This document shows positions 52,373 through 61,803 of a stretch of 64,000 nucleotides of DNA, in pieces. The notes below the pieces were generated by a model. It did not search any database. It worked only from the letters and a program-made list of their open reading frames with translations, and had not been told where the DNA came from. A program made the position numbers and the translations under genes. This DNA is from Verrucomicrobiota bacterium (GTDB lineage Bacteria; Verrucomicrobiota; Verrucomicrobiia; Limisphaerales; UBA9464), in assembly GCA_016871805.1 (NCBI GenBank), contig VHCG01000001.1, positions 62,001 to 126,000 of the forward strand, read 5' to 3'. The first letter of the stretch is position 1; each line of letters opens with the position of its first letter.

Positions 52373-52447
52373 GAAAGTGAAAAGTCGCCGGAGGTGCCCC
52401 TTCAGACAACAACCGGCGACATGGGATTCAATACGACAGACCGTTCA

Positions 52448-52645
52448 TCACTGATCGGCGTAGCGGGCGGCCAGCATCGCGCTGAACTTGGCCACCTTGA
52501 GCTTGCGGCGGCGGCGCTCGCTCGGCTTCTCGTAGTGCCGCTTGTTGCGGACCTCACGAAGGGTGTTCTCCCGGTCGACCTTCTTCTTCAGTCGGCGCAG
52601 GGCCCGATCGATCGGTTCGCCTTTCTTGAGTTTGATTTCGCTCAA
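52448..52645 (-). CDS. rpsU: 30S ribosomal protein S21 (TTG start)
   Basis: S21 is a small basic protein of the 30S subunit near the anti-Shine-Dalgarno end of 16S rRNA. The 65-residue protein reads LSEIKLKKGEPIDRALRRLK, then VDRENTLREVRNKRHYEKPS and ERRRRKLKVAKFSAMLAARY. The start is TTG 52645 with AAGGA about 10 bp upstream; no ATG or GTG gives the right N-terminus, and the track extends it to 52795 without support. The gene lies between the isomerase gene and the cytochrome gene on the same strand. Confidence 0.95.
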   Translation of the reverse strand: MSEIKLKKGEPIDRALRRLKKKVDRENTLREVRNKRHYEKPSERRRRKLKVAKFSAMLAARYADQ

Positions 52646-52900
52646 ATCACGTTCACGTCCTTTCCTCAACACGGTTCCCGGACCAGACGGCCCAAGACTC
52701 CGCGCCCGCCTGTACGGGACAGATGGGGAAACCGGGAACTCGCCTAGGCAAGCCCCGGGGGACGAGTGAGATACGCTTTTTTCAGGCCGAGGCAAGAGCG
52801 GAAACCGGCCCAGGTCGACTTATTCGGCGGCCGACCCGGGATGCCCCGGGCCTCATCCGGACCGATCGCAGACCTCCAGACCTCGACGCCCCAGGCGGGC

Positions 52901-54835
52901 TCATTCCCGGAGACGCACCGGTCGCTCGTCGCGATCCTCCAGGAGACCCCGCCACACCTCGCCGCCCACCCCGACGCCATCCCGCCCCACCAGGACCGGT
53001 GCCGGGAAGGAATCGCCGCTCTTCCCAAGGCGGGCCTTCCACGGGCCCAGAACGGCCTCCAGGGCTGGGGAACGCTGGCCTGGGGAAAGGACGTAGTCAT
53101 ATCCCGTGGGGACCCGATCCGGAGTCCCACGGAGCGATCGCTCCGCGACACATCGCACCGCCGCGTATGGATCGTCCATCAACTGCCCCAGGTAGGGAGC
53201 GATCCAGTCGAACCCCGACGCCGCCCGGGCTGGGGCCCATCCCAGGTGCCAGGCCATGAGGGCCCGCTGGCCCGCGTCCCCCGCCAGTGTGATCCGGACG
53301 GAGTCCGCCACCGTCCGCTGCACCTCGTCCAGCACCGGGGCCTTCTGACCGTACCACCGCTCCAGATGCCCAGCAGTCCAGTCCAGGGTGCGATCCAGAT
53401 GACACAGATTGCAGGCGTTCGGCCGGCCTGTGGACAGCTCCACATCCACCCTTGGGCTACTGACTTCATGGCTTCGGATCGCGGTGAGGACCCCGTAGGT
53501 CGTGTGCGGCATGTGACAGTTGTAGCAGTCGCTCCCAGAGGATCCGGGCCGGTGGTGCGTATGGGCCTCCTGGACGGCCGGTTCCCGGAACCGCTCATGG
53601 CACTGCGTGCAAGCCCGAGCATCCTGCCGGTTCACAGCCAGGAGGTCGGCCGGCTCGCTTTCGTGGAGAGAATGACATGACAAACAGGAGAACCGGCCTC
53701 CCTTGAAACACGGGGATTGGACGAGTCCGTTGTGTTCCCGGCCGCTGACACGAACCATGCCGTCGGACCAGAAGAAATCCTCAAGGAGCTGGGGATTGCG
53801 GGCGATGTACTCGCGCAGTCCCGGCACGCGTTCCACCTCGTCCGGCTGGATGAGGGGAGTGGTGTCCGCCAGCACATCGCCGGGGCGGAACCGGAAGCCG
53901 TCCTGCCGCCAGTTCTCGGCGCGATCGATCCACTTCATCGAGTGGCAGAACCCACAGGTCTCGGACGCCCTCACCGGATCGATCTTCTCGGGATGGACGA
54001 TCTCACGGGCGAGGGTGGTCGGATCGGGCTTCGGGGCGTTCAGACCGGCGGCCCGACGCGCCTCGACATGGGCCCGACCGGGTCCGTGGCAGGCCTCGCA
54101 GGAGATGCCGAGCTCGGCGGCCCGGGTGTCCATGCGCCTCGCCACAGGGTCGACCCGCGGTTCGATCGCCGTGGTGTGACACCGACTGCAGGTGACATTC
54201 CAGGCCTCCGACTGATGCGACATCCCCGGGGGACGCAGGAAGGTCGAGTTGCGCGGCACCCACCGCTGCTCGGGGATCAGCCAGGTGAACGGGAAGCCCA
54301 CCTGCAGGTTGCCGCTGCCCTCCGGCATCCAGAACACCTGCATGTGATGGGACCCCGTCACGAGGGTCACCTCGGTGTCGAGGACCGGCGTGCCCGCGTC
54401 CGACAACGGACCCGGGGCCACCTTCTCGAGGCGGACCTTGAGGGCCTGTCCCTCCTGCGACAGCCGGAAACGGGTGCCGTCGTTGGTGAGGACAACATTC
54501 CTGAAATCGGCCCGCACGGTCTCCGGGGAGGCCCGCTGGGTCATGGTCCGATGATACGTCCGATGCCAGGACTGGAACTGATCCACATGGCATTCCCTGC
54601 AGGATTCGGAACCGAGATAGCCCTCGGGACCTCCCTGACGTGGGATCCGGTCATCGGACGCAGGGACCGATTGGGACCGGGTTGGAGTGGAGGCCTGCTC
54701 CAGCGGCGGCGGGGTGGCGACCGGCTCCCCGCGTCGGGAACATCCAGCCAACGCCAGGATGAGAAGGACCCACATCACCCCCCCCAGGGCGGAAACCCTC
54801 GGGATCCACGGAGGAGTCGGGAGCCGGAGGTGCAT
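52901..54835 (-). CDS. Octahaem cytochrome c, probable lipoprotein
   Basis: A 644-residue exported protein with eight CXXCH haem-binding motifs in order: CRECH, CSRCH, CEACH, CGFCH, CLSCH, CTQCH, CYNCH and CNLCH. The signal sequence (VMWVLLILALAGCSRRGEPV) has a standard lipobox LAGC. The haem part occupies roughly residues 75-490. The last 130 residues are helical (LAGDAGQRALMAWHLGWAPA, MDDPYAAVRCVAERSLRGTP), like HEAT repeats. The layout resembles multihaem cytochromes of the c554/hydroxylamine-oxidoreductase-related group common in Planctomycetes and Verrucomicrobia; substrate is unknown. ribH ends 18 bp upstream. Confidence 0.9.
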   Translation of the reverse strand: MHLRLPTPPWIPRVSALGGVMWVLLILALAGCSRRGEPVATPPPLEQASTPTRSQSVPASDDRIPRQGGPEGYLGSESCRECHVDQFQSWHRTYHRTMTQRASPETVRADFRNVVLTNDGTRFRLSQEGQALKVRLEKVAPGPLSDAGTPVLDTEVTLVTGSHHMQVFWMPEGSGNLQVGFPFTWLIPEQRWVPRNSTFLRPPGMSHQSEAWNVTCSRCHTTAIEPRVDPVARRMDTRAAELGISCEACHGPGRAHVEARRAAGLNAPKPDPTTLAREIVHPEKIDPVRASETCGFCHSMKWIDRAENWRQDGFRFRPGDVLADTTPLIQPDEVERVPGLREYIARNPQLLEDFFWSDGMVRVSGREHNGLVQSPCFKGGRFSCLSCHSLHESEPADLLAVNRQDARACTQCHERFREPAVQEAHTHHRPGSSGSDCYNCHMPHTTYGVLTAIRSHEVSSPRVDVELSTGRPNACNLCHLDRTLDWTAGHLERWYGQKAPVLDEVQRTVADSVRITLAGDAGQRALMAWHLGWAPARAASGFDWIAPYLGQLMDDPYAAVRCVAERSLRGTPDRVPTGYDYVLSPGQRSPALEAVLGPWKARLGKSGDSFPAPVLVGRDGVGVGGEVWRGLLEDRDERPVRLRE

Positions 54836-54853
54836 GAGGCCGGGAGGGTGGGG

Positions 54854-55333
54854 TCACCGCGGGGACAGCGTCCCCAGGAGATGCGCCATCTCGAGCGCGG
54901 TGCGGGCCGCCTCACGTCCACGGTTGGTCTTCGGGTCCAGACACCGGACCCGCGCCTGCTCCACGCCCGCGACCGTCAGCACCTCATGGATCATCGGGAC
55001 CCCGGTCTTGAGCGCGAGCCGCATCAGACCCTGGCTGACCGCCTCGCCGATGTGGTCGGCATGGGAGGTTTCGCCCTGCAGGATCAGGCCGAGGCAGACG
55101 ACCGCGTCCGGCGGCTGGGGCAGACGCCGTGTGAGGGCTGCGGCGGCGACGGGGATTTCCCAGGCTCCCGGGACCCGGACCACCTCGGGCTCCGGGGCCC
55201 CGGCGGCCCGGAGCGTCTCCCGGGCCGATTCCAACATGCCGTCGACGAACTGGGCGTTGTATCGCGAGGCGACGATGGCGATCCGCAGTCCGGATCCGGG
55301 AGGGAGCGAGGCACCTGAGTCCGCGGTCAACAT
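54854..55333 (-). CDS. ribH: 6,7-Dimethyl-8-ribityllumazine synthase
   Basis: RibH condenses the pyrimidine intermediate with dihydroxybutanone phosphate to make lumazine, the step before riboflavin. The 159-residue protein (ATG 55333) has IAIVASRYNAQFVDGMLESA, VRVPGAWEIPVAAAAL, LILQGETSHADHIGEAVSQG with the catalytic His of the GETxH motif, and TGVPMIHEVLTVAGVEQA. Its particle-forming fold needs no cofactor. No other rib gene is adjacent. The cytochrome gene follows after 18 bp on the same strand. ATG 55351 (MQEGFVM) is a second possible start. Confidence 0.95.
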   Translation of the reverse strand: MLTADSGASLPPGSGLRIAIVASRYNAQFVDGMLESARETLRAAGAPEPEVVRVPGAWEIPVAAAALTRRLPQPPDAVVCLGLILQGETSHADHIGEAVSQGLMRLALKTGVPMIHEVLTVAGVEQARVRCLDPKTNRGREAARTALEMAHLLGTLSPR

Positions 55334-55480
55334 GACAAAACCCTCCTGCACGCGGGCGACTCACTCAACCCCCAACTCTGGCGCCGAACGCCTGAAGAGG
55401 ATCCAGCGAACAAGTTGCTTGGCGGGGGGACGCGGACGGGACGATCCTCCGGATCTGGGCCGAACCGCCTCCTGAACCCC

Positions 55481-56863
55481 ATGTCGATCCGATATCTGAA
55501 TCTCCTGGTGGGCCTGCTTTTGGGCCTTGGACTCCGGATGGCCGCCGTCGCGGCGGTCGCCCCCACGTCTCCAGCGGATTCCTGGCCCACGAACGCCCTG
55601 AGCCTGAACGACGCGCTGGAGGTCGCCCTGCGCCAGAGTCCGACCATCCTGAAGGGGCGTCAGGACATCCAGGAATCCTACGGGGTCTCCCTGCAGCTCA
55701 GGTCCGCCATGCTGCCGCGGATCACGGGTGCGGCCTCCTACCAGGCGATCGGGGACGGCAACATCGAGTCTGTCCAGACACCCACATTCGGCTTCCGCCT
55801 GCGCAACAACCAGTTCTGGAACGCCAACATCCTGGTGAGCCAGCCCATCTACGCCGGCGGCGGGATCCAGTCCCGGGTCCGATCCGCCGGGCTCACCCGC
55901 GAGGCCGCCCTCGCCCAGTTCCAGGCGATCGTCGCGGACGCCCTCCTCTCCATCAAGGTGGCCTACGACGACGTCCTGCTCACGATGGAGCAGATCCAGA
56001 CCCAGAAGGCCTCGGTGGCGCTGCTCGAGAAGGAGCTCCTGGACCAGAAGCGGCGCTTCGACGCCGGGACGGCCCCGCGGTTCAACGTCCTGCGGGCCGA
56101 GGTCGAACTCGCCAACGCCAAACCCCGACTGATCCGCGCCGAGAACGCGTTCCGCATCTCGCGGGACACCCTCGCCACGCTGCTGGGCTGGAACATCCCG
56201 ACCAACAGCCTCGACAGCATCCCGCTGCGGCTGTCCGACCGCCTGGCCGCGGAACCCTTCGACATCACCCTCCCCATGGCCATCGCCAAGGCCCGGGTCC
56301 AGCGCCCCGAGCTGACCGTCCGCGCCATGGACCGCCGCATCAAGAAGGAGGACGTCACCCAGGCCCAGGCCAACTACTACCCCTCCGTTGGGATCGCCGG
56401 CGGATACCAGGGGCAGAGTCGCGTGTTCTCGGATGACCTCTCGCTGGTGCTCGATGGCTGGACCGCCGGGGCGCAGTTCAACTGGAGCATCCTCGATTTC
56501 GGCCTGACCAAGGGGCGGGTCGACGCCGCGAAGGCGCGGTTGGCGAAATCCGAGATCGACCAGGACGACACCGTTCGTCGGATCGACCTCGAGGTCCGGA
56601 CCGCCCACTCGACCTTCATCGAGGCCCGCGAGGTCCTCGCATCCCAGCAGAAGGTGATCGAACAGGCGGAGGAGGCGGTCCGCCTCGCAATGGCCCGGAA
56701 CGACGCGGGATCGGGCACCCAGCTGGATGTCCTGTCGGCCCAGACGGCGCTCACCGAGGCCCGCACGGTGCATGCCCAGGCGCTGCGCGACTATGCCGTG
56801 GCCCTTGCCCGCCTCGACCGGGCCATGGGCGATGGCATCCAGCTTCTCGCGGGCAAGCTCTGA
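55481..56863 (+). CDS. TolC-family outer-membrane efflux protein
   Basis: A 460-residue outer-membrane protein. The signal peptide (LLVGLLLGLGLRMAAVAAVA) precedes two TolC repeats with long helices: LSLNDALEVALRQSPTILKG, FQAIVADALLSIKVAYDDVL, and in the second half PELTVRAMDRRIKKEDVTQA, SQQKVIEQAEEAVRLAMARN. The typical VSQPIYAGGG and LRNNQFWNANI strands form the barrel part. TolC-like channels pair with membrane fusion proteins and inner-membrane pumps; neither gene is in the window. I start at ATG 55481 (MSIRYLN). It converges on the CbiX-like gene. Confidence 0.92.
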   Translation: MSIRYLNLLVGLLLGLGLRMAAVAAVAPTSPADSWPTNALSLNDALEVALRQSPTILKGRQDIQESYGVSLQLRSAMLPRITGAASYQAIGDGNIESVQTPTFGFRLRNNQFWNANILVSQPIYAGGGIQSRVRSAGLTREAALAQFQAIVADALLSIKVAYDDVLLTMEQIQTQKASVALLEKELLDQKRRFDAGTAPRFNVLRAEVELANAKPRLIRAENAFRISRDTLATLLGWNIPTNSLDSIPLRLSDRLAAEPFDITLPMAIAKARVQRPELTVRAMDRRIKKEDVTQAQANYYPSVGIAGGYQGQSRVFSDDLSLVLDGWTAGAQFNWSILDFGLTKGRVDAAKARLAKSEIDQDDTVRRIDLEVRTAHSTFIEAREVLASQQKVIEQAEEAVRLAMARNDAGSGTQLDVLSAQTALTEARTVHAQALRDYAVALARLDRAMGDGIQLLAGKL

Positions 56864-56896
56864 GCACCGCGTCGACCGACTCCGGTTCGACCCCTC

Positions 56897-57820
56897 TCAG
56901 GCGGCTGCCGCCTCGGCCTCGGCGACCCTCTCCAGGACCACCTCGAGCATCCGGGGATCGCCGCCGATTCCCGGGGTGTACCAGACCCGTCGCCCCTCGC
57001 GGACGGTCGGATTGATCCAGGTCGGTTGCCCCGACCGCATCCGGGACGCCACCGTCCCGGGCGATTCCCCCAGCAACACGGGGATATCCTCCTGGCTGTG
57101 GAGTCCATCGCTCATGAAGAACGGGACGACCACCAGATCCCGGGTGGCACAGCTGCGGATGCAGTCCTCGATGCGGGGATCCTCCTCCATGAAGACGCCG
57201 TGGACCTCGGGGTAGATCCCCAGACGTCGGATCTCCGAGACCTGGACCTCCACCGACTTCCTGGAATTCTCGTTGTTGCCCGTTCCGTGGCCCGCGATGT
57301 ACAGGCTGGTCCGACCGGGCTCCGGCGGCGGGCCCGAGGCCCCGGGAAATTGGGTCACGATCCCACGAGCCCGTTCAAGGATCAGCTGCGTCATGGACAC
57401 GTGGGTGCCCACCGGAAGGCAGTAGTGCAGGTCCTGGTGCCCAACGCGTCGATGCCGGACCTGCTGGCCGGCGCCATCGATCATCCCCAGCTCCCTGGGG
57501 ATCACCTCCTCGGTGAAGTAGCCCTCGCTGATGAACATCGGGACGATGAAGACCCGGGAGGACACCACCTGCCGGAGGCATCCGCAGAATGTCGGCTGTT
57601 CCTTCCAGAACCCGGTCGCCACCTCGGCGAAGAGACCGGTCTGGCGGATCCGCGAAGCATGCTCCCGCACGGGTCGCGACGAGTCGGCGTTGAGGGTGGA
57701 TCCGTGACCGAGGAGTACTAGGGCCGCGTCGGGTCGACGACGCGGCTCCCCGGGTCCGATGACGGGGACCGGGCCTGGTTCCATGCCCACGGTCGGGGCC
57801 CCTTCGCCAGAAGCCCCCAT
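56897..57820 (-). CDS. CbiX-like chelatase with two chelatase halves (DR2241 type)
   Basis: A 307-residue protein with two CbiX/SirB-type halves. The first has ALVLLGHGSTLNADSSRPVR near residue 33 and RVFIVPMFISEGYFTEEVIP; the second has TSLYIAGHGTGNNENSRKSV near residue 165 and LVVVPFFMSDGLHSQEDIP. His residues in the GHG loops are the metal ligands in such chelatases, which insert cobalt, nickel or iron into sirohydrochlorin-type rings. The sequence style (GEGYFTEEVIPREL-like) recalls Deinococcus DR2241. ATG 57820 overlaps the stop of the upstream response regulator gene by one base, so expression is coupled to the two-component system. The 580-residue track ORF is an out-of-frame extension. 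Confidence 0.85.
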   Translation of the reverse strand: MGASGEGAPTVGMEPGPVPVIGPGEPRRRPDAALVLLGHGSTLNADSSRPVREHASRIRQTGLFAEVATGFWKEQPTFCGCLRQVVSSRVFIVPMFISEGYFTEEVIPRELGMIDGAGQQVRHRRVGHQDLHYCLPVGTHVSMTQLILERARGIVTQFPGASGPPPEPGRTSLYIAGHGTGNNENSRKSVEVQVSEIRRLGIYPEVHGVFMEEDPRIEDCIRSCATRDLVVVPFFMSDGLHSQEDIPVLLGESPGTVASRMRSGQPTWINPTVREGRRVWYTPGIGGDPRMLEVVLERVAEAEAAAA

Positions 57821-58569
57821 CAACCCTGGGGAGGAAACGCGTTCTGCTCGGTCTCCATCCACCGGGTCGCGTAGTGGATCAGCGCGGTGGAGTCGGGGAG
57901 CTTGAGCTTGTCCTTGATGTGCCCACGGTGGACGTCGACGGTCTTCGGACTGAGCCCGAGCTCGCCGGCGATCTCGCGGGTGGTCATACCCTGACCAATG
58001 AGGCGGAAGACCTCGAACTCGCGGTCGGTGAGGTCGGCAATCCCGGGTTGCGAACCCGCCTTCGCGGGGCGGCCGAGGCTCTTGACCACCTTCTCCGTGA
58101 TGGCGGGGCTGAGGTAGATGCCGCCTCCGAGGACCTTGCGGATCGCGACCATCAGCTCCTCGCCACCGGCACCCTTCATGATGTAGCCCTGCGCTCCGGC
58201 CTTGAGGGCCCGTTCGGCATGGAGGTCCTCTCCGTTCATCGAGAGGATCAGGATGGCCAGATCCGGGAACCGGGCCCGGATGTCCCGGACGAATTCCATG
58301 CCGCTGCGGCCGGGCATGTTCATGTCGGTCAACAGCAGGTCGGGAACGATCTTGTCGAGCAGGGTCATCGCCTCGGCCGGATTTCCGGCCTCGCCACAGA
58401 TCTCGAGGTCGGACTCCCGGCCGATGAGCTGGGCAAGCCCGAGGCGCAGGATGGGATGGTCCTCGACCAGCATGACCCGCCGGCGCGGGGCCGCGGGCGG
58501 AGGTGGCGTCGCGGACGCGGCGGGTTCCGGGACGACGGCCTTGGTGTCGCGTTTGTCCTTCGATTTCAT
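57820..58569 (-). CDS. NarL/FixJ (LuxR-type) response regulator
   Basis: A 249-residue response regulator. The receiver domain (about 30-150) has VMLVEDHPILRLGLAQL, the phosphoacceptor Asp in PDLLLTDMNMPGRSGMEF, and the Lys in GAQGYIMKGAGGEEL. The output domain is a LuxR/NarL helix-turn-helix: IADLTDREFEVFRLIGQGMT, then TREIAGELGLSPKTVDVHRG. An Ala/Pro-rich segment precedes the receiver. ATG 58569 overlaps the kinase stop by 4 bp and is preferred to 58581. It ends one base into the CbiX-like gene. Confidence 0.93.
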   Translation of the reverse strand: MKSKDKRDTKAVVPEPAASATPPPPAAPRRRVMLVEDHPILRLGLAQLIGRESDLEICGEAGNPAEAMTLLDKIVPDLLLTDMNMPGRSGMEFVRDIRARFPDLAILILSMNGEDLHAERALKAGAQGYIMKGAGGEELMVAIRKVLGGGIYLSPAITEKVVKSLGRPAKAGSQPGIADLTDREFEVFRLIGQGMTTREIAGELGLSPKTVDVHRGHIKDKLKLPDSTALIHYATRWMETEQNAFPPQG

Positions 58570-61500
58570 AGGGCTTTCCACAGCGAGCAGGTGATGCGCA
58601 GTCCACGGCGTGGCGCCGGCCCGACCTCGAGGGTCGCACCGATCATCTCGGCGCGGTACTTCATGACCCGCATCCCCATGCCCATATCGTCACCATCGGG
58701 ACCGGAAAATCCACAACCATCATCTTCGACCGTGAGGACGATCCGCGGGGATCGCTGAGTGAGGCGGATCTGGACCCGACCCGCTCCGGAATGCTTGAGC
58801 GCGTTGTTCACCGCCTCCTGGGCGATCCGATAGAGCTGGGTCGCCACCGTGACCTCCTTCAGCAAAACCGGTCGCGGACACAGGAACCGGCACTGGACCC
58901 GGGTCATGGTCCGCACCCCCATCGCCAGCTCCTCGAGGGCACGCATCAGGCCATCGTCCTCGAGCGGGACCGGAGAGAGCCCATGGGAGAGGAGCCGCGC
59001 CTCGGTGACCGCCTCGCGGAGCTGATGCGTCAGGTTCTGGACCTGCGGCTGGAGGTTCGGGGCCTTGCTCCGGACATCGCTCGCAAGGGCCTGTCCGAAC
59101 AGCTCCAGCGCCGTGAGCCGCTGCCCCAGCCCGTCGTGGAGATCCCGTCCGAACCGACGCTGCTCCCGCTCCCGGGCCTCGAGCGCCTCCTTCTCCAGCT
59201 CAAGACGCTCGGTGATGTCCATCAGAGTCCCGACCACCTTCACCGTCCGACCCCGTCGGGCCGCCACCGCCTCCCCAACCACCTGGACATGCCGGACACG
59301 TCCGTCCGGACGCACGATCCGACACTGGAGGTCATAGCCGATGCCGCGTCGGATCAGCTGGGCGATCGTCGACTGCACGCGGGCCCGGTCATCGGAGTGG
59401 ACGAACCCGTCGACGAAACGTTCCAACGAGAGGCGTTCCTCGATGCCCAGACCCAGGATGCGGTAGACCTGGGTGGACCAGCTTGCGCGCGGCTCGGATT
59501 CGAGGATGACCTCGTAGCTGCCGAGCTGGGCGATCTTCTGGGCGCGCGCAAGACTGGCCTCGCTCCGCCGCAGGGCATCGGCGGTCTGCTTCCGATCGAT
59601 GAACTGGCCAATCTGTCCCCCGAGGCTGCCGACGAGCCCGATCAGCTCCGGATCGGCATCGAGGGAACGGGTGCTGTAGAAGACCATGACGGCGAGGGTC
59701 CGGCCCTCGAAGCGCGCCGGGAAGGCGAGTGCCGACCGCAGACGGGCCCTCGAGGCGGATCGGCGACGGCTGAACTCGGTGCACGACGACAGGTCCGGGA
59801 CCCAGTGGGGTTCGCCGGCGGGGAGGACCTGTCGGGCCAGCCATGCCGGATCTCCCAGACGGGGCGACCAGCCCCGGTTGATGAAGTCCGCGAGCGCAGG
59901 CGAAGGCGAATGCCACGCCCTCAGGATCCGCAGTCCACCCGTCTCCCCATCCGCCTCCCAGAACTCCCCCGCCCGCCACCCCAGCGACTCCGCAACCGAC
60001 CGCAGCAGCTCCGGGACGGCCTCGTCGAGACTCTGGGCCGCCGCCAGGATCCGTGCGGCCTCGAACTGCAGCCGCGCGAGGATCTCCCCCTTCCGCTGAT
60101 CGGTCACGTCCTGCAGCGTGCCGGCAACACGCTGGATCCGTCCGTTCGGAACAGCGAGCGTCTCCACAAGACTCTGGACATGCCGCACCGATCCATCGGG
60201 TCGCACCACGCGGAACTCCAGGGTGTAGCGGTCGCCTCGCCCCTCCATCCTGCGGATCGAGTCCCTGAGGCGTGCACGGTCGGCCGGGTACACATGCCGC
60301 CCGATGAACTCGTCGAGGCTCAACGGCCCCTGCGAGGGCTCGCGTCCGACAATGCGGAACATCTGGGCCGACCAGCGGAAGGACCGTTTGGAACGGAAGG
60401 AACCCGTGAAGCTGCCCAGGTGTGCGATCTCCTGGGCGCGCGCGAGTCCGCCCTCGCTCTCCCGAAGCGCCAGCTCCACGCGCTTGCGCTCGGTGATGTC
60501 CCGGACAAAGGCCGTGAAGATCGTACGACCCGGAAGCCGGACCTCGCTGAGGGACAGCTCGATGGGAAACTGCCGCCCGTCCTGGCGTCGTCCCTGCACC
60601 TCCCGTCCCGCACTCAGGGGCCACGCCCCCGGATCCCCCAGGCCACGGGGAATCAGCTGGCGCAGGGGCTTTCCGACAACCTGCGACTCGGACAGGCCGA
60701 AGATCTGCTCGGCGGACCGATTGAAGGATTCCACGACGCCGTCGATGTCGGTGGTGATGATCCCGTCGGCCGCCGTGTCGAGCATCGCCGACAGCCGTGC
60801 CTCCCGGTCCCTCACCTGCTCCTCCACCTGACGCTGGGCCGTGACCTCCAGGTGCGACACCACCGCGCCACCCCGTCCCCGGGTGAGGGGCGTCACACTC
60901 ATGAGGAACCACCGCCGCTGTCCCGGACACTGGCAGGAATACTCCGTCATGAACCCGGAGCTCTCACCCGAAAGGACCGCCGCGATGCCCGCCGCACCGG
61001 TCCGATCCGTCCGGGACCACACCGTCGAACGCCGACAGACCTCGAGATAGTCCGTGCCCACCGAGGATCTCGGCAGGTCCACCACACCCTGCTCGCGGGC
61101 GAAGCGATCCCACGCATCGTTCGTGGCGATCACCACGCCGTCCCGGTCCAGCAGCGCGATGTGGGACGGGAGGGCGCTGAGGATTTCCTGGTTGATCGCC
61201 TGCGCCTCGACCGCCTGGCGCCGCAAACGGGCCTCGGTCAGCTCCCGCTGCACCACCGACGGCAGACGGCCCAGGTCGTCCTTCCGCACGTAGTCGTGCG
61301 CCCCCGCCTTCATCAGGGCCACCGCGTTGTCCTCACCGATCGTCCCGGAGACCAGGATGAACGGGACGTCGAGCCGGGAGTCCTGGAACACCGACAGCGC
61401 ACCGCTGGCGCTGAACTGCGGGAGGTTGAAGTCCGAGATCACCAGACCCCACGGACTTGAATCGAGAGCCGCCTTGAGCTCCAGGGCGGTCTCGACGCGC

Positions 61501-61595
61501 CGCCAGTCCACCTCGTATCCCGCCCGGCGAAGGCTCCGGACCACCAGGTGGGTGTCGTTCTCGGAATCCTCGACGACCAGGACGCGAAGATGCAT
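58566..61595 (-). CDS. REC-PAS-GAF hybrid sensor histidine kinase (HisKA_3 type)
   Basis: A 1009-residue cytosolic sensor kinase. From the N-terminus: a receiver domain (1-120; VLVVEDSENDTHLVVRSLRR, VISDFNLPQFSASGAL), PAS (about 135-260), PAS (270-375; DTAADGIITTDIDGVVESFN), PAS_3 (395-500), GAF (515-660), PAS_3 (675-795), then HisKA_3 with H-box REQRRFGRDLHDGLGQRLTA and HATPase (905-1009; AQEAVNNALKHSGAGRVQIR, VEDDGCGFSG). No membrane segment is seen, so signals are cytoplasmic. The RR gene overlaps by 4 bp. The two share the NarX-NarL pattern. Confidence 0.9.
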   Translation of the reverse strand: MHLRVLVVEDSENDTHLVVRSLRRAGYEVDWRRVETALELKAALDSSPWGLVISDFNLPQFSASGALSVFQDSRLDVPFILVSGTIGEDNAVALMKAGAHDYVRKDDLGRLPSVVQRELTEARLRRQAVEAQAINQEILSALPSHIALLDRDGVVIATNDAWDRFAREQGVVDLPRSSVGTDYLEVCRRSTVWSRTDRTGAAGIAAVLSGESSGFMTEYSCQCPGQRRWFLMSVTPLTRGRGGAVVSHLEVTAQRQVEEQVRDREARLSAMLDTAADGIITTDIDGVVESFNRSAEQIFGLSESQVVGKPLRQLIPRGLGDPGAWPLSAGREVQGRRQDGRQFPIELSLSEVRLPGRTIFTAFVRDITERKRVELALRESEGGLARAQEIAHLGSFTGSFRSKRSFRWSAQMFRIVGREPSQGPLSLDEFIGRHVYPADRARLRDSIRRMEGRGDRYTLEFRVVRPDGSVRHVQSLVETLAVPNGRIQRVAGTLQDVTDQRKGEILARLQFEAARILAAAQSLDEAVPELLRSVAESLGWRAGEFWEADGETGGLRILRAWHSPSPALADFINRGWSPRLGDPAWLARQVLPAGEPHWVPDLSSCTEFSRRRSASRARLRSALAFPARFEGRTLAVMVFYSTRSLDADPELIGLVGSLGGQIGQFIDRKQTADALRRSEASLARAQKIAQLGSYEVILESEPRASWSTQVYRILGLGIEERLSLERFVDGFVHSDDRARVQSTIAQLIRRGIGYDLQCRIVRPDGRVRHVQVVGEAVAARRGRTVKVVGTLMDITERLELEKEALEAREREQRRFGRDLHDGLGQRLTALELFGQALASDVRSKAPNLQPQVQNLTHQLREAVTEARLLSHGLSPVPLEDDGLMRALEELAMGVRTMTRVQCRFLCPRPVLLKEVTVATQLYRIAQEAVNNALKHSGAGRVQIRLTQRSPRIVLTVEDDGCGFSGPDGDDMGMGMRVMKYRAEMIGATLEVGPAPRRGLRITCSLWKAL

Positions 61596-61803
61596 CGGCT
61601 ACACGGCGCTCGGTGGAGACTCGTTCAGACCCGGCCTGCAATCGCCCAACCACCGCCACGGCGGCGACGGGCGGGACGATGCGGACTCGATGCCAAATGA
61701 AGCCACCCGGCCTTGGACCCTGCCAGCCGAAAGATCCGCAACTTCCACGGATGAGCCCCGGGATCCACGGGATCCCAGGGCTCCAAGCCGTCCGACAGCG
61801 TCC

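Noticed and set aside
52766-53680. 304-residue plus-strand ORF opposite the cytochrome gene
   Set aside because: It is antisense to CXXCH-containing coding sequence and has typical GC-rich shadow composition.
56897-58639. 580-residue ORF over the CbiX gene
   Set aside because: The first 270 residues are the wrong frame of the response regulator gene; the CbiX protein starts at ATG 57820.
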